Below, one piece after another: positions 29,100 to 41,143 of a stretch of DNA of 64,000 bases. Position 1 is the first letter of the stretch; each line of letters starts with the position of its first letter. The position numbers and the translations under genes were made by a program. The stretch comes from Nemertoderma westbladi (Eukaryota; Xenacoelomorpha; Nemertodermatida; Nemertodermatidae): assembly GCA_032718475.1 (NCBI GenBank), contig JAUCBJ010006598.1, positions 28,407 to 92,406 of the forward strand, given 5' to 3'. The notes under the pieces are model-generated. The model ran no database searches, was not told the origin of the DNA, and worked only from the letters and a program-made list of their open reading frames with translations.

Positions 29100-30628
29100 A
29101 AGCGATAGACGGACTTACTGTGGAAGATCACCCATGGTGGTAAACATGCATTCCTTTAGGAAACAGAATGGAAGGGTTTACTGTGGAAGATCACCCCTAG
29201 TTGTGAACAGGCATTCCTTCAGGAAACAGAGTGGAAGGGTTTACTGTGAAAGATCACCCATCGTGGTGAACAGGCATTCCTTTAGGAAACAGAGTGGAAG
29301 GGTTTACTGTGGATGATCACCCGTGGTAGTGAACATGCATTCCTTTAGGAAACAGAGTGGAAGGGTTTATGGCCTACTGTGGAAGATCACCCATGGTGGT
29401 GAACAGGCATTCCTTTAGGAAACAGAGTGGAAGGGTTTATTGTGGAAGATCACCCATGGTGGTGAACAGGCATTCCTTTAAGAAACAGAGTGGAAGGGTT
29501 TATTGTGGAAGATCACCCATGGTGGTGAACAGGCATTCCTCTAGGAAACAGAGTGGTAGGGTTTATTGTGGAAGATCACCCATGGTGGTGATTAGGCATT
29601 CCTTTACTAAACAGAGTGGGAGGGTTTATTGTGGAAGATCACTCATGGTGGTGTACAGGCATTCCTTTTGGAATCAGAGTGGAAGGGTTTATTGTGGAAG
29701 ATCAACAATGGCGGTTAACAGGCAATCCTTTAGGAAACAGAGTGGAACGGTTTACTGCGGAAGTTCACCCATAGTGGTGTACAGGCATTCCTTTAGGGAA
29801 CACATTGGAAGGGTTAGGGAATAGAGTGGAATGGTTTATTGTGGGAGATCACTCATGGTGGTGAACAGGCATTCCTTTTGGAAATAGAGTGGAAGGGTTT
29901 ACTGTGAAAGATCACCCATGGTGGTGAACAGGCATTCCTTTAGGAAACAGAGTGGAAGGGTTTACTGTGGAAGATCACTCATGGTGGTGAACAGGCATTC
30001 CTTTAGGAAATAGAGTGGAAGGGTTTACTGTGGAAGATCACTCATGGTGGTGAACAGGCATTCCTTTAGGAAATAGAGTGGAAGGGTTTAAGTAGAAGAT
30101 CACCCATGGTGGTGAACAGGCATTCCTTTTGGAAATAGAGTGGAAGGGTTTACTGTGAAAGATCACCCATGGTGGTGAACAGGCATTCCTTTAGGAAACA
30201 GAGTGGAAGGGTTTACTGTGGAAGATCACTCATGGTGGTGAACAGGCATTCCTTTAGGAAATAGAGTGGAAGGGTTTAAGTGGAAGATCACCCATGGTGG
30301 TGAACAGGCATTCCTTTAGGAAACAGAGTGGAAGGGTTTACTGTGGAAGATCACCCATGGTGGTGATTAGGCATTCCTTTAGGAAATAGAGTGGAAGGGT
30401 TTATTGTGGCAGATCACCAATGGTGGTGAACTGGCATTCCTTTAGGAAACAGAGTGGAAGGGTTTATTGTGGAAGATCACCCATGGTGGTGAACAGGCAT
30501 TCCTTTAGGAAACAGAGTGGAAGGGTTTACTGTGGAAGATCACTCATGGTGGTGAACAGGCATTCCTTTAGGAAACACAGTGGAAGGGTTTACTGTGGAA
30601 GATCACCCATGGTGGTGAACAGTCATTG
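29100..30628 (+). repeat. 63-bp tandem satellite, about 24 copies
   Basis: Unit reads GGAAACAGAGTGGAAGGGTT, TACTGTGGAAGATCACCCAT, GGTGGTGAACAGGCATTCCT, TTA. The 63-bp period equals 21 codons, so one frame (KQSGRVYCGRSPMVVNRHSF) stays open over many copies, but it is cut by indels (29316, 29824-30420) and has no flanking signals of a gene. Confidence 0.92.
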
Positions 30629-30689
30629 CTTGGCTTAACGGTCTAAAAGATTCACACATTCATTAATTAACCAGATTATTCAAAAATAT

Positions 30690-31130
30690 GTTTTGCAAAC
30701 AGTACATCTATTAAACTGGAAGGGCATCAAACAATGCGTTTATTGAACAGGACATTTAGTTACTATTTTTTTACGTTACATTTTTTGTTGTAAATGTAAC
30801 GTTTAGCAGCAGTACTTTTATTGAAAAGGGAGTTTTATGTCTATTGAAAATGGCCTTTAGCACTCAGTATGTTTATTAAATTACGTTTATTGAACAGGGC
30901 GTTTCGCAAACTACATTTATTGAACAGGGCGTTTCGCAAACTACGTTTATTGAACAGGGCGTTTCGCAAACTACGTTTATTGAACAGGGCGTTTCGCAAA
31001 CAATGTGTTTATTAAATGGGACGTTTAGCAAACAGTGCGCTTATTGAAGAGGGCTTTAGGCTTTAGCATAGAGTATATTTATTGAACAAGTCGTTTAGCA
31101 GTCAGTACTTTTTTGAACAAGGCATTTAAC
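30690..31130 (+). repeat. 30-bp tandem repeat, partly degenerate
   Basis: Four near-perfect copies of a 30-bp unit (TTTATTGAACAGGGCGTTTC plus GCAAACTACG) at about 30890-31010, with eroded copies on both sides. Confidence 0.85.
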
Positions 31131-31189
31131 AATTAATACGATTTGCAACGGGTCTTCTTTAAATCCTCCTATCAAACGCTAAACCTAAC

Positions 31190-31480
31190 ACTACTACTAC
31201 TACAAGGTTGAGCGAACTGGGACATCCCTTTCAAGTTGGTCTATATATGTAATAGCCGGTCGTCCACGGGTACGCTTTCTATGTGTTGGTTGACAGAAAA
31301 GTAGATCTGGTATGACCTCGTCTTTACTTCGCCAACGCCAGCAGTGCCCACGGAATCTTAATCTGAGTGCACGGGGGGGTGGTTGATACAGGTGGTATAG
31401 TACCATAGAACTCGGCGTTTGCCATTGTGTTGTCTCCAGCTGATGATTAGGGCTGCCCTTTGTAGTTTTTGTAGTCAAAC
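31190..31480 (-). pseudogene. 3' end fragment of a LINE (copy-C family)
   Basis: Minus-strand fragment ending in (TAG)n with KTTKGSPNHQLETTQW, PDLLFCQPTHRKRTRGRPA and ITYIDQLERD, matching the 3' end of the LINE at 59291-60297. Only the last ~290 bp remain. Confidence 0.75.
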
Positions 31481-32930
31481 CTAACAAAGATATAAATTAT
31501 ACTAACAAATACTGTTGAAAATACGAGAGATTTATTCGACTAATCACAGGCATACAGTTTAACCTTCTTCTTATTATTAACTAACGGCTGAAATTACTAA
31601 TAATCTTGGAAAACAAAGTTCAAACCTCAACTCCTCAACTTGCAGAAATTATAATTGCGTGTGTACCACTGTGTACACAATTAATAGGCAGGTGACTATT
31701 TTTCTGACTATCTCCACAAGGTCGTTTTATCAGAGTGAGTGACATTTATTGTTCTATATATCAAATATGTTCGATAAAGATTAGATACCTGTAAGTAATT
31801 AAACAACACCTCCAATTTTATCTTATTCTGTATGATATTTTTGAATTAATTAATTAAATATTATTTTGTTACTTTATTTGATACCACTAGACCATGTTGA
31901 GTGTGGTCTAGTGGTGAATGAATGTTGAATGGTTGGTTAAAATGTATTAAATTTGAAAACATAACATCATCTCACGGCAGGGGGTTTAAGGTTCGTTCAT
32001 AAAAGTTACAGAACAACAAAACTGTGAACAGCAAAACACAAAGAAATGATAAATGAATTAATCAGTTAATGGAGTTATTTTTTAGTGGTGTATGTGGGTT
32101 TGGGTTTTCATCTTTCACTTTGAATGAGGTCTCTTATCAGGTTAGTCCTGTGCGAAATTAGGTACGATTTATTTCTGAGAAGAATATAGTTAATCTACAT
32201 TAACTGGGTGGAATATGTTTATTTGCGAGATGGATTATTTATGTTGGTTTAGATATTTTGAAACAAATTTTAGGACAATAAATGGATTTCGCAATATCCA
32301 GGTGGTTTCATGATCTGAACAATATAAATAAATATATATTATTTGGTGTCTTGGTATCCACTGGTCCTTTAATATGTGACTGAGTTTTCTCCAGTATGCT
32401 TCTACTTTGTGACAGATATCATTGAAACAGTTTATCGAACAGGATAGTATCAATAAATCCGCGTCCCAATGGGGTTTATAGGTGTGTGTGTGTGTGTATG
32501 ATTGTTTTGTGTTGAAATTCTTATTTTTGCTACGACCAGGAAAACCCCTCCGCAAAAATGTAGCTAGTGAGAGTAGAGTGTGAGTATATTTCGGCGGGTA
32601 GTGGGAGAGTTCGAAATCGTGCCGGGATTCCTGAGTGTATCTCTAGTTGAATATCGACCTCTCCTTCGCTCTCTGAGTTCGATCTGGGGTCCTGCTATCG
32701 GAAAACCTGTGGTGGGTTTGAATGGACCCCAGAGGAGTGCCATAATTAAATAATGGTTTTGTAGTTTGCATGTTATATTGATATCCGATAACAACTAGTC
32801 AAGTCATCTATGTACCTCACCAATACACCAATAAAGTTATCTAAACTCACGACTACACCCCATATACCAATAAAGTTATCTAAACTTTACAGTATGTTGA
32901 GGACAACGTACTTACGGCACTAGTATAGTA
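31481..32930. other. Non-coding stretch
   Basis: Contains a short (TG)n run near 32483-32497. No gene-like frame seen. Confidence 0.5.
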
Positions 32931-32934
32931 CCTA

Positions 32935-33245
32935 TGTCCGAATTTAAAAAAAAAATTATTAATTATATTAGTGATTATCCGTTTTTATCATGAGGGTTTT
33001 TGTTCTAGAACAAGTATTTGACCCTCTGAAAGTTAGATGGTAGCTAGTACCAGTACTTTATATTAGCTTGTGAAAATAATCATAATTGAAAAATTAAAAA
33101 AAAATTGACCACCTTATTCTTGTGAAAATCTATTTTATTATGACTTTTTTTTGTTCTAGAACAAATATTTGGCCATCTGACAAAATGATGATAGCTTGTA
33201 ATTTTGATTTTGTGCTAGTTGGAACTTTTTATTACCAAGTAAATT
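32935..33245. repeat. Two tandem copies of a repeat with TTGTTCTAGAACAA core
   Basis: Both copies have TTGTTCTAGAACAA followed by a Gly/Cys-free AT-rich body with ATTTG(A/G)CC(A/C)TCTGA and GATGGTAGCT-like segments. Inverted relatives are near 37400-37620, and related cores at about 26018 and 37880-37930. Confidence 0.55.
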
Positions 33246-33354
33246 AAAATCGCCACTAATTGAATGCCACCCCAAATTAGATGATTTGAAATTATTTTGC
33301 ACCAAATATATATTTTATAGCACCAATTCACATTCCCCAATTTTGAATATCCCT

Positions 33355-33556
33355 CTCACCAAAAACAATTATTCATCCCCCAAAAACAATTATTGATTCC
33401 CCAAAAACAATTATTCATCCCCCAAAAACAACTATTCATCCCCCAAAAACAATTATTCTTCCCCCAAAAACAATTATTCATCCCCCAAAAACAATTACTC
33501 TACCCCCAAAAACAATTATTGATCCACCAAAAACAATTATTCATCCCCCACTAATT
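33355..33556 (+). repeat. 20-bp minisatellite
   Basis: About nine to ten copies of CCCCCAAAAACAATTATTCAT with minor changes. Confidence 0.9.
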
Positions 33557-33560
33557 ATTT

Positions 33561-33678
33561 ATTACATGGGAAAAAAAGTATAACTTTTTTCATTATTCTC
33601 GAGGCATTGGCAGGTGGCAGAGGTGGGGTCGAGAGAATATTTTTAAAAAAATGTTCTACGTTTTTTTTCCCATGTAAT
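33561..33678. mobile_element. Short hairpin, MITE-like
   Basis: 17-bp perfect inverted arms ATTACATGGGAAAAAAA at 33561-33577 and 33662-33678, with further internal complementarity (ATTATTCTCGA / TCGAGAGAAT). It directly abuts the minisatellite. Confidence 0.6.
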
Positions 33679-35280
33679 ACGTAATTTTATTCTTAAATTG
33701 GTACTTTTTTAATAATTCTGTAATAAAACATATAATAGCTATATATTACAGTACAGTTGTGTTACAAAATAAATTGAACTCCAGCATTTTACTATTTTAC
33801 TTCCATGGTTACTGCTATTGTAATTATTATACTCTTCATCTCTCGATGTTGCCTTACTCAATGTTAAATAATTTAGTGTTCTCGAATATTTATTACGTAA
33901 CTAGAGAACCGCTTAACAACTTAATATTGGATAACCGATAGGCCTATTGCCTATCTATTATTAGCTATGGCCTATTACTTATTCTGTTATTAGGTTTCAA
34001 TATTACGGAGTTTTATTGGTAGCCAATTAAAATTAAAAATTAAAAATGTAATTTAATCCTCAAATACAGTATATTTGTCAATAGGAATAAGAATTGAATA
34101 AGCATTACAATAAGAAATAAATTATTCTTTAAGTAATTTGAAATTTATTTTATGTATATGTTACCATAGAAACAAAAATATATAATTCTAGAATAAAATT
34201 GACAAAGCCAAGTAACATGTTAAAAATTGTTTAATTTAAAAATAAAAAAACAATCCATAATTTGGGCATAGATATTACCAGTATACTAGTGCCTGTACTT
34301 ACTTATAAAACCAAAAAGTTAAATGCACTGATAGGGTTTAAGGTGATATTTGATGTAATACTACACTCAAGAATGAAGTCTACACCCAATATTGACATAA
34401 ATAAATACACCAATAACACCAACATCTGGTTAATCTACGGTTAGCACATTACACTAAATCAAGGCAATCCAAAGCTGTAAAGGCGCCACAAATACTATAT
34501 TGTTTGCTCAATCGTACAATCGTATATACCAATGGGCACACCTTCCCTTAATCACTATATCGCGCCATATCTCGCTAGCCTGTATTACATCCTCGGTTAG
34601 TACTCATCTAATATCATCTTTATTGGTTTTGATATTATCACTCACACTCCCCCCTTGTTAGCTTGCTGACAAGTAGACATGCACAAAATAGGGATGCACA
34701 AAGTATAGATGTGCCCTGGCTTTTGTTCCAAAACGAAAACTACCCTGGTCAATGATAGAATCAACGACCTCTGGAGGGATATGAATTCAGGGCGATGGAA
34801 CATAGGGTTAGTTCGATTTGAGGCATACAGTCACATACAGTCAAAAATGCACATACACTTACATACAACCACAAACGATCACATACAGTCTAATTTTATT
34901 ATTTATTGCGATTTCGATCATATATTAATTATTGATATATCATTTCCCTCAATTATTACAATGGCTGTCTTTACTTTATCATGTAAACTAAATCATGTAT
35001 AACTACTTCGGCCTACGGTCTCAGTAGTAATACAGATTAATTTGCTTCAAGTATTATATCGATTGATTGATTGATGTGAGCCTGTAAGGGCTCTTATATT
35101 TTGTTCCAGAATGACCGCACACAATTTACAGACAATATTTAAATAAACAGTAGTTCACAAAACAAATTAAAATATAATTCACCTTGAGAGCATTTCAAAT
35201 TTGTTTGTATGTTCTGCAATTTTTTTGTGTGCTATTATGTTTAAGTGCCCTGGCAGGAACTGACAGTAGCGGTAGCTAGT
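33679..35280. other. AT-rich non-coding stretch, possible LTR remnant
   Basis: The minus strand at 34669-34640 reads AAGGGGGGAG then TGTGAGTGATAATATC, which looks like a polypurine tract followed by an LTR start of BEL type. I could not define the other LTR end or any coding remnant. The rest holds nothing recognisable. Confidence 0.3.
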
Positions 35281-35323
35281 AATGCCGGTTCCTGCCATCG
35301 GTCAATCAGGGGTGGGTGGGGGA

Positions 35324-35339
35324 GGGGGGGGGGGGGGGG
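35324..35339 (+). repeat. G16 homopolymer
   Basis: Run of 16 G preceded by GGGTGGGTGGGGGA, at the 3' side of the LINE fragment at 35521. Confidence 0.9.
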
Positions 35340-35520
35340 AGAATTTCAAGGGATGCCGCCAGCCACTACTAAGTTCAATTCTGCCATATCCATAACCATA
35401 ACCAATAGTTGTATTCCAACTATTTTTTACCTGTGATATCTGTTGTAAATAATTAAATTCTTATTTTTTGGAAGATTAGGTTTGATATTTATTTGTATTT
35501 AATTTATATCATTTTTGTTT

Positions 35521-36408
35521 TTACTGTAGTTCATTAATTAATTTGATTTTTAGTTTCCTACCTAGTGTTTTTTTCGATTTGCTTTGTTTTATGTCGGTGT
35601 CTAAGGAGTTCCAGACAATGGCGCCGTGATATTTTAATGAATTTTGAGTTAGTAATAGTCGGGTCCGAGGTATAAAGTAGTTTTGGCGTGTCGTTGATCG
35701 AGTATTGTAAGTATGTAAAGTGGATGTTTGTTGGAACAATGATGTTATAAAAGATCGTTTTTTGTTATTACGGATTTCCCAGATTAGTTTAGCTGTTTCA
35801 AGTATGTGTAATTTGTCTATAGGTAGTATATTTAATTGTCTGTATAGTGGTGGTGCATGTTTCCGGTAGTGACTGAAGGTAATTGCTCTAATTAATTTGT
35901 TTATTTTAGTTTTAATCGGATTAATATGAACATGTTTAGCAGTTCCCCAGATCACTATACCGTACGTAATATATGGTTGTATCAAAGCGTAGTAAAGTAA
36001 TTTCATAATGCCTAATGGTAGGATGTGACGTAATTTGAAGAATATACCTATAGATTTTGAGATTTTTTTTAGTACATACGCGCAGTGATTTTTCCATGTA
36101 AGTTTGTTATCTATCCATATTCCTAAAAATTTTGTTTGAGTTACTTTCTTGATTGGTAAGTTTTGCATATTTATATTGTTATTTATAGGTTCCTTTTTAA
36201 ATGTAAAAATTAGGTGTTCTGTTTTTTTAAGGTTTAAAGAGAGCTGGTTGTCAGTAAGCCATTGTTCGACCTTTTGGAGTTCCGTGTTTACAGTGTCAGT
36301 CAGTATGGTCGGGTCTGTATGGCTGTAAAGTAGGTTAGTGTCGTCTGCGAATAGGGTTGCTAGAAGTGTATTCGTATATATCCGTATATTCCGTTCTCGA
36401 ACAGACAA
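35521..36408 (-). CDS. 5'-truncated LINE reverse transcriptase, intact C-terminal half
   Basis: Open minus-strand frame of 295 aa starting just before the RT catalytic box LLATLFADDTNLLYSHT (FADD). It continues with VEQWLTDNQLSLNLKKTEHL, FLGIWIDNKLTWKNHCAYVL, PYITYGIVIWG and a C-terminal NTRSTTRQNYFIPRTRLL and GAIVWNSLDTDIKQS, the pattern of CR1/Jockey-group non-LTR elements. The endonuclease and the first RT motifs are missing. It has no internal stop, unlike its relative at 54300-55278. The putative start ATG at 36408 is probably fortuitous. Confidence 0.85.
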   Translation of the reverse strand: MSVRERNIRIYTNTLLATLFADDTNLLYSHTDPTILTDTVNTELQKVEQWLTDNQLSLNLKKTEHLIFTFKKEPINNNINMQNLPIKKVTQTKFLGIWIDNKLTWKNHCAYVLKKISKSIGIFFKLRHILPLGIMKLLYYALIQPYITYGIVIWGTAKHVHINPIKTKINKLIRAITFSHYRKHAPPLYRQLNILPIDKLHILETAKLIWEIRNNKKRSFITSLFQQTSTLHTYNTRSTTRQNYFIPRTRLLLTQNSLKYHGAIVWNSLDTDIKQSKSKKTLGRKLKIKLINELQ

Positions 36409-39271
36409 TAATTATAGTATATTAACTCTAGAACATTGCAATATTGTATGTTTATCACTTACTTCTCACATTCTCTGTAATCCTATTGGTCAATTAGAAG
36501 TGAATTATTCTTATATTTACCTGGAAAAGTGTATATTCACCTTAAAAATTAATGTCGTTTTTTAAGCAGAAACATTCTAGAATTAATAAATGTATAATTC
36601 AATAAAATTTCAGCAATTATACTGTGTAATGCTAAAATACGTTTCTGTTATCCAGTAACATTCTAGAATATTACCTTTATCTTTTGCCTATAATTTATTA
36701 AAATTTGCTCCGAATTATTATTTAGCTATTATTTTGTATACTAAGCCTTATTAGCTAGTGGGAATTTTGGGGTTTTCGGGCATTTCTTTATATTTTTCTA
36801 AGAGTTTGACGATATTGATAATGACTTTCAGTAGGTCTAGTACTGTATTTATAATTTACTATAAGCCTGTTAGAGTTTCATATTATTATTATTATTATTA
36901 TTATTACTATTGTTATTATCATACACCGGCAAGCCGGGTACAGACTACATAATATGATAACAGAACAAAAAGAAAAATAAATCAACTAAACAGCATAGTA
37001 CACAATACAGAAGAATAATTATAGCACAAATCGTAATAAGGACCAATAAGAACAAAAGAAATATACAACATATGTTTAATGATAAACAGTTAAGTAGTAA
37101 CACGAATGTCTAACGCGATGAAATATTTACCAAAATATCATTAAGTTCAACCGAACTGAAACCGGGAATATTTAGAAATCCATTGTTATAATCAACTAAT
37201 TCTCTACACAAAGGCACTATATATGATGATCTACTGTCTGGGAACCAAGTGACATTATTGCATAGCCGTTTTGAAATGTTATTGAAACCTACTTGACATT
37301 TTTAATAATATGATATAAATTCGCACCAGACACTGTCCTACAATCAAATAAACATAACGTTGCAAGAAATTTAATTAAGTTTTATATAAGTTTCATTTTA
37401 TAAAGGTAAAATATTTGTTCTAGAACAAAAAATCTCATGGCAACAGTCATTTTCACAAGAAAAAATTGTAGAAAAAAATTTTAATTTAATTTTTTTCACG
37501 AGCTAAAAAAGTACTAACTAACACAAAATCAAAATGATTAGCTACCATCCTACTGTCAGAAGGTCAAATATGTTTTATAGAACAAGAAACCACACGATAA
37601 AAGCTCTTTTCATATGAAAAAAATTGGTCAAAGTATGGGGGTACCCAAGGTGAAGTAATGAGAAAATAAGCTCATAGGTCCCCACAACTTTTTCTACCCA
37701 CAAAGTGGCACATAGTGTATAATACTACAGTATCTAGTGTATATAAAAGATAATAATGTTTCCAGAAAATCATTAAAATGCTAAATACTGTTGATATACA
37801 CTGTAACGAACTCATAAGATTTCAATACAAACCTTGTTTTTTTCTCTCAAAATGATGTTCCAGAATAAAAATATTTGTTCTAGAACATTATTTTTTTCTA
37901 AACAAATAGCTAACATGTTCTAGAACATTTCAAAAAAAGAAATTATCAAAAACTAATTAGTATAAAAAATTTAGTGGGGGTTATGAACACATACCGAGTA
38001 CCAGTACCGATGCTGCATTACTCAATGTTAAATAATTTAGTGTACTCGAATATGTTCTTATTTTCTAACTCTATATTGCGAATTATATTACTTACTTTAC
38101 CAACTCATCAATAATATTTTTATTCCTGAAAAATTTTAATTATTATTTTTTACCATTTTATTATATTATATTTGAAAACAATTTTTTTAGATAATGCTAC
38201 GAACTATAAATTTTAAATTCATTTAAACCCAATACCAACACAGTAGATATTTATAGGTAGGCCTATTTGGTATTTTCTTATACAGCTGTTCTACAGTATA
38301 TTAATTATTCCCCGAATTATTTTTTCCGGACTGTTACAGCCTATATTATATATTGTATTATAAATTCGGTGCATAAATAATAAATATATATGTATACTGT
38401 ATATGCTGCAATCTGCATACCAGTTGCATCACCAGCCATATGATGGTAATAAAAGTTCTGATTTCATATGACTTAATTTTGCATATTTCGTACAAACCTT
38501 CTAGGCCTATATAGTGCAGACTATTACCGCACTAGTACCGCACTAGTACCGTAGGCCTACAAATGTCGTCTATTTATAATATACGCTATTTAATATTTGA
38601 TTTTCTTTTGCTTATTTTAATTCCAGATATTTTTTGGAGATTTTGATGACTTAGAATTTATTGTTTAGTGACTACAAGTAACAAATTATTATAGAATGCC
38701 ATGTTTCATTAAATACTACAAATATTATTTTTTGAAGAATGAAATTCTGAAAATGGGGGGACAAGCGGAACTGCTGCCAATATTTATTACGTAAATGGAG
38801 ATCCGCTTAACTTCATAAACCAATATTGAGTTCCGTTTTGGAGTATGCCTTGCAGATAATAAAGTTGCAATGACTTTTTCAGTTCAGCCCACAAATTTAA
38901 AAAATATATATTTGCTACTAATAATTACCCCTTTGATTGTGTGCATGAATTTTTCTCAACAAAGTATTCGTCAACTTTTTCTACTTCAATGCTCTTTCGT
39001 CAAAATTGTTGAAATTCCACGGGAAATAATACTTATAACTATTACTTATATTAATTTTTTCTCCGTGAAAACGGAAAAATAAATGCAATCCCATGGATTA
39101 ATTTTTCCCTTAAGAAAAAAATACTACATTTCTCCCGACTTTGGTGTATAGGCGAAAAAAGTAATAATTATTGAATAAAATAATATATAATTTTAGTTGA
39201 TGTATTTCCTCATAGTGTGTACAGTAGATGTCTTACATGGGGGGTGATATTTGTTTTAAATTATTTAGATA
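36409..39271. other. AT-rich intergenic stretch with dispersed repeats
   Basis: An (ATT)n run lies at about 36880-36905. Copies of the TTCTAGAA-containing repeat occur at about 37400-37620 and 37880-37930. Otherwise no supported gene; a promoter for the transporter gene that starts at 39272 must lie here, but no element can be singled out. Confidence 0.5.
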
Positions 39272-39313
39272 ATGAGCGGTTTTATGGAAGAGGCAACAGG
39301 CTTTGAGAACAAG
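39272..39313 (+). CDS. SLC28A: SLC28-like nucleoside transporter, exon 1
   Basis: ATG at 39272 opens a 14-codon exon (MSGFMEEATGFENK) that ends AAG and is followed by a strong donor GTAAGT at 39314. Phase 0 at the junction fits the acceptor at 40671-40672. Short acidic N-termini of this kind are common in CNT transporters. The exon is too short to be identified alone; it is assigned because start, donor and phase fit the following exons. Confidence 0.55.
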
Positions 39314-39392
39314 GTAAGTAAAATAAATAATGAATCGAAAGGGGGCGACTTGACGCCAATCCATCTCGCCGAGTTGGTATTACTTAGCGCGA

Positions 39393-39413
39393 CCCCCCCC
39401 CCCCCCCCCCCCC
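39393..39413 (+). repeat. C21 homopolymer in intron 1
   Basis: Run of 21 C; an equal run of 21 C occurs 660 bp further on at 40053-40073, just outside the Merlin remnant. Confidence 0.9.
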
Positions 39414-39508
39414 ACAACCACGGCCCTTTATTGGAAACTTTTTGATATCATCATTTCCTATGCTTTTCTTATTGATTAAAAAGTAAAGTTTTCTTCAGTT
39501 AGGTAAAT

Positions 39509-40045
39509 GGTATTACTACACCTTGGGTCACACCTACGAAATTTTTTTTAAATACATAAATAGGTTATTTAAGAATACTAATATTGTTCTACAATGTATA
39601 TTAATAAATAGATAATTGTTCTAGAATGTATATTAACAGTTAGTTAATTGGATACTCTTGCTTTACTAATTCAATAAGGTCGTTAAACTGTGAACGTTTG
39701 TGAAGCATCCTCCACCGATACTCATCCAGGTGACTTTGAAGTAAATTCAATCTAGTGCCTTTCCGTTGCTTCATTATCATAAGTTTGGCATGTCCCCATA
39801 ATCCTTCTATAAGTTGCGTGTTCGCTCCGGTGATCTGGTCTACGAATCTACCACGCCCCTTCTTACTGTGGTTTACGACATAGCGACAAAGTACTGTTAT
39901 TCGACAGTTATGCACTTTGTGCAAGTGGTTATAATAAATATAAAACATTCTAGAATTCAATTACTATTGTTACAGTACGCTTAAAACACTATAAAACATG
40001 CTTATAATTAAATTTGTCAGGTGTGACCCAAGGTGTAGTAATACC
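39509..40045 (-). mobile_element. Merlin (IS1016/ISXO2-like) DNA transposon remnant
   Basis: 27-bp perfect terminal inverted repeats, beginning GGTATTACTACACC at 39509-39535 and mirrored at 40019-40045, bound a 537-bp element. It contains the end of a transposase gene on the minus strand. The flanks share only GGTA, so the 8-9 bp duplication expected of Merlin is not clear. It sits in intron 1 of the transporter gene. Confidence 0.8.
39640..39960 (-). pseudogene. Merlin transposase C-terminal fragment
   Basis: 106-aa frame with NHSKKGRGRFVD, TGANTQLIEGLWGHAK and LLQSHLDEYRWR, the characteristic end of ISXO2/Merlin DDE transposases: Glu of the catalytic triad is in IEGLWG, and the YRWR region follows. 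Full transposases are near 300 aa, so about two thirds are missing, including the first two catalytic Asp residues. The frame itself is uninterrupted. Confidence 0.82.
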
Positions 40046-40109
40046 GGTATTGCCCCCCCCCCCCCCCCCCCCCAGAACTATAATCTCCAGAAGAAACTTC
40101 AGTACTCAT

Positions 40110-40275
40110 TTAGCTACCATTTAAAGATTTAAGGATGATGCAAGACAGAGATACACCCTGGCTAGTACCTTTAAAGCACTCGTGCCGAAAAAAACTTCCC
40201 TGGCCACCATGCCGGGATCGAACCCACGACCTCCGGTACGAGGTGAATTCAATGCAACCACTACACCGAGATGAA
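40110..40275 (-). repeat. tRNA-derived SINE, copy 1
   Basis: The minus strand has a tRNA-like head with box A (TAGTGGTTGCA) and box B (GGTTCGATCCC, 40213-40224), about 30 bp apart, followed by a non-tRNA body. A second copy with the same head is at 60366-60430. Inserted in intron 1 of the transporter gene. Confidence 0.75.
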
Positions 40276-40672
40276 ACTTGAATTAGTGACAACTTGTTTT
40301 TTAATGTAACTAGTATTTTTGATGTTAGCTAGGGATTTTTAGTGGTAGCTAAAGTTAATGAAAATAAAATTTTTTAAATAAAAATTGATCGTTAATGTAT
40401 GTTTTGGTATTGATTAAAATGTTAAACAGCATTTTTAAATATTAATTTTTATGTTATCTGGTAATTAAATAAACGTTTTTTTCACGAACTATCAGAATTA
40501 ACAAAGAAACATTATTTTTTTCCATTATGATATGAACTGACTTATTAATTGTAAACAATATGAACGCAAATAAAGTGGCTGATATTATAACTTGTCCTTT
40601 GAATTAGAAGACAGCAAGGATAGACATTCCCACAGTTACGTTTGTTTTCAATTGAAATTTATTTGTTCACAG

Positions 40673-40949
40673 ATTGTACCAATGATGGATTCAGATGAGG
40701 TGGCGAAAGGCGAAGTTTTGGAAATGTCGAAGATTTCCGTTGAAAAGATTGGGATGGTTGATAGCGGGGGGGATTCGTCTGATCCCTACTCCACTCCAGA
40801 CACCCAATCGTACGAGGATGAGTCTGGAAGTTTCCCGGGTTGCAAACAGGCGGGTCGTTTTATTATGTTGGTTAGGACACAAGCGTCAGATAAACACAAG
40901 AGATATGGTTACATAATAAATCCAATAATATATGCTACATTACTAGCAG
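40673..40949 (+). CDS. SLC28A: SLC28-like nucleoside transporter, exon 2
   Basis: Acceptor TTTATTTGTTCACAG ends at 40672 and donor GCAG|GTTAGT begins at 40950. The 277-nt exon continues in phase 0 from exon 1 and leaves with one extra base. It encodes an acidic cytoplasmic N-terminus (MMDSDEVAKGEVLEMSKISV, DPYSTPDTQSYEDES), a basic stretch (ASDKHKRYG) and the start of a membrane segment, INPIIYATLLA. In CNT proteins a long variable cytoplasmic tail precedes the first transmembrane helix, which fits. Translation could also start at the ATGs at 40682/40685 if exon 1 is not used. Confidence 0.68.
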
Positions 40950-41143
40950 GTTAGTAGTCATTATTGGAATTATTGTTCAGCTAGAATGCCGGTCATTGTT
41001 TATAAATTACACACCATGCACGATTTGCTCTATTGACACCCTACATTATTTCCTTCCAAAACTACTTTATTTCCTTACAAAACTACCTTATTTCCTTACA
41101 AAACTACCTTATTTCCTTCCAAAACTACTTTATTTCCTTCCAG

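Noticed and set aside
29044-30638. Possible repeat protein gene in the 63-bp satellite
   Set aside because: Frame is broken by several indels between copies and has no gene-like flanks; kept only as a low-interest finding.
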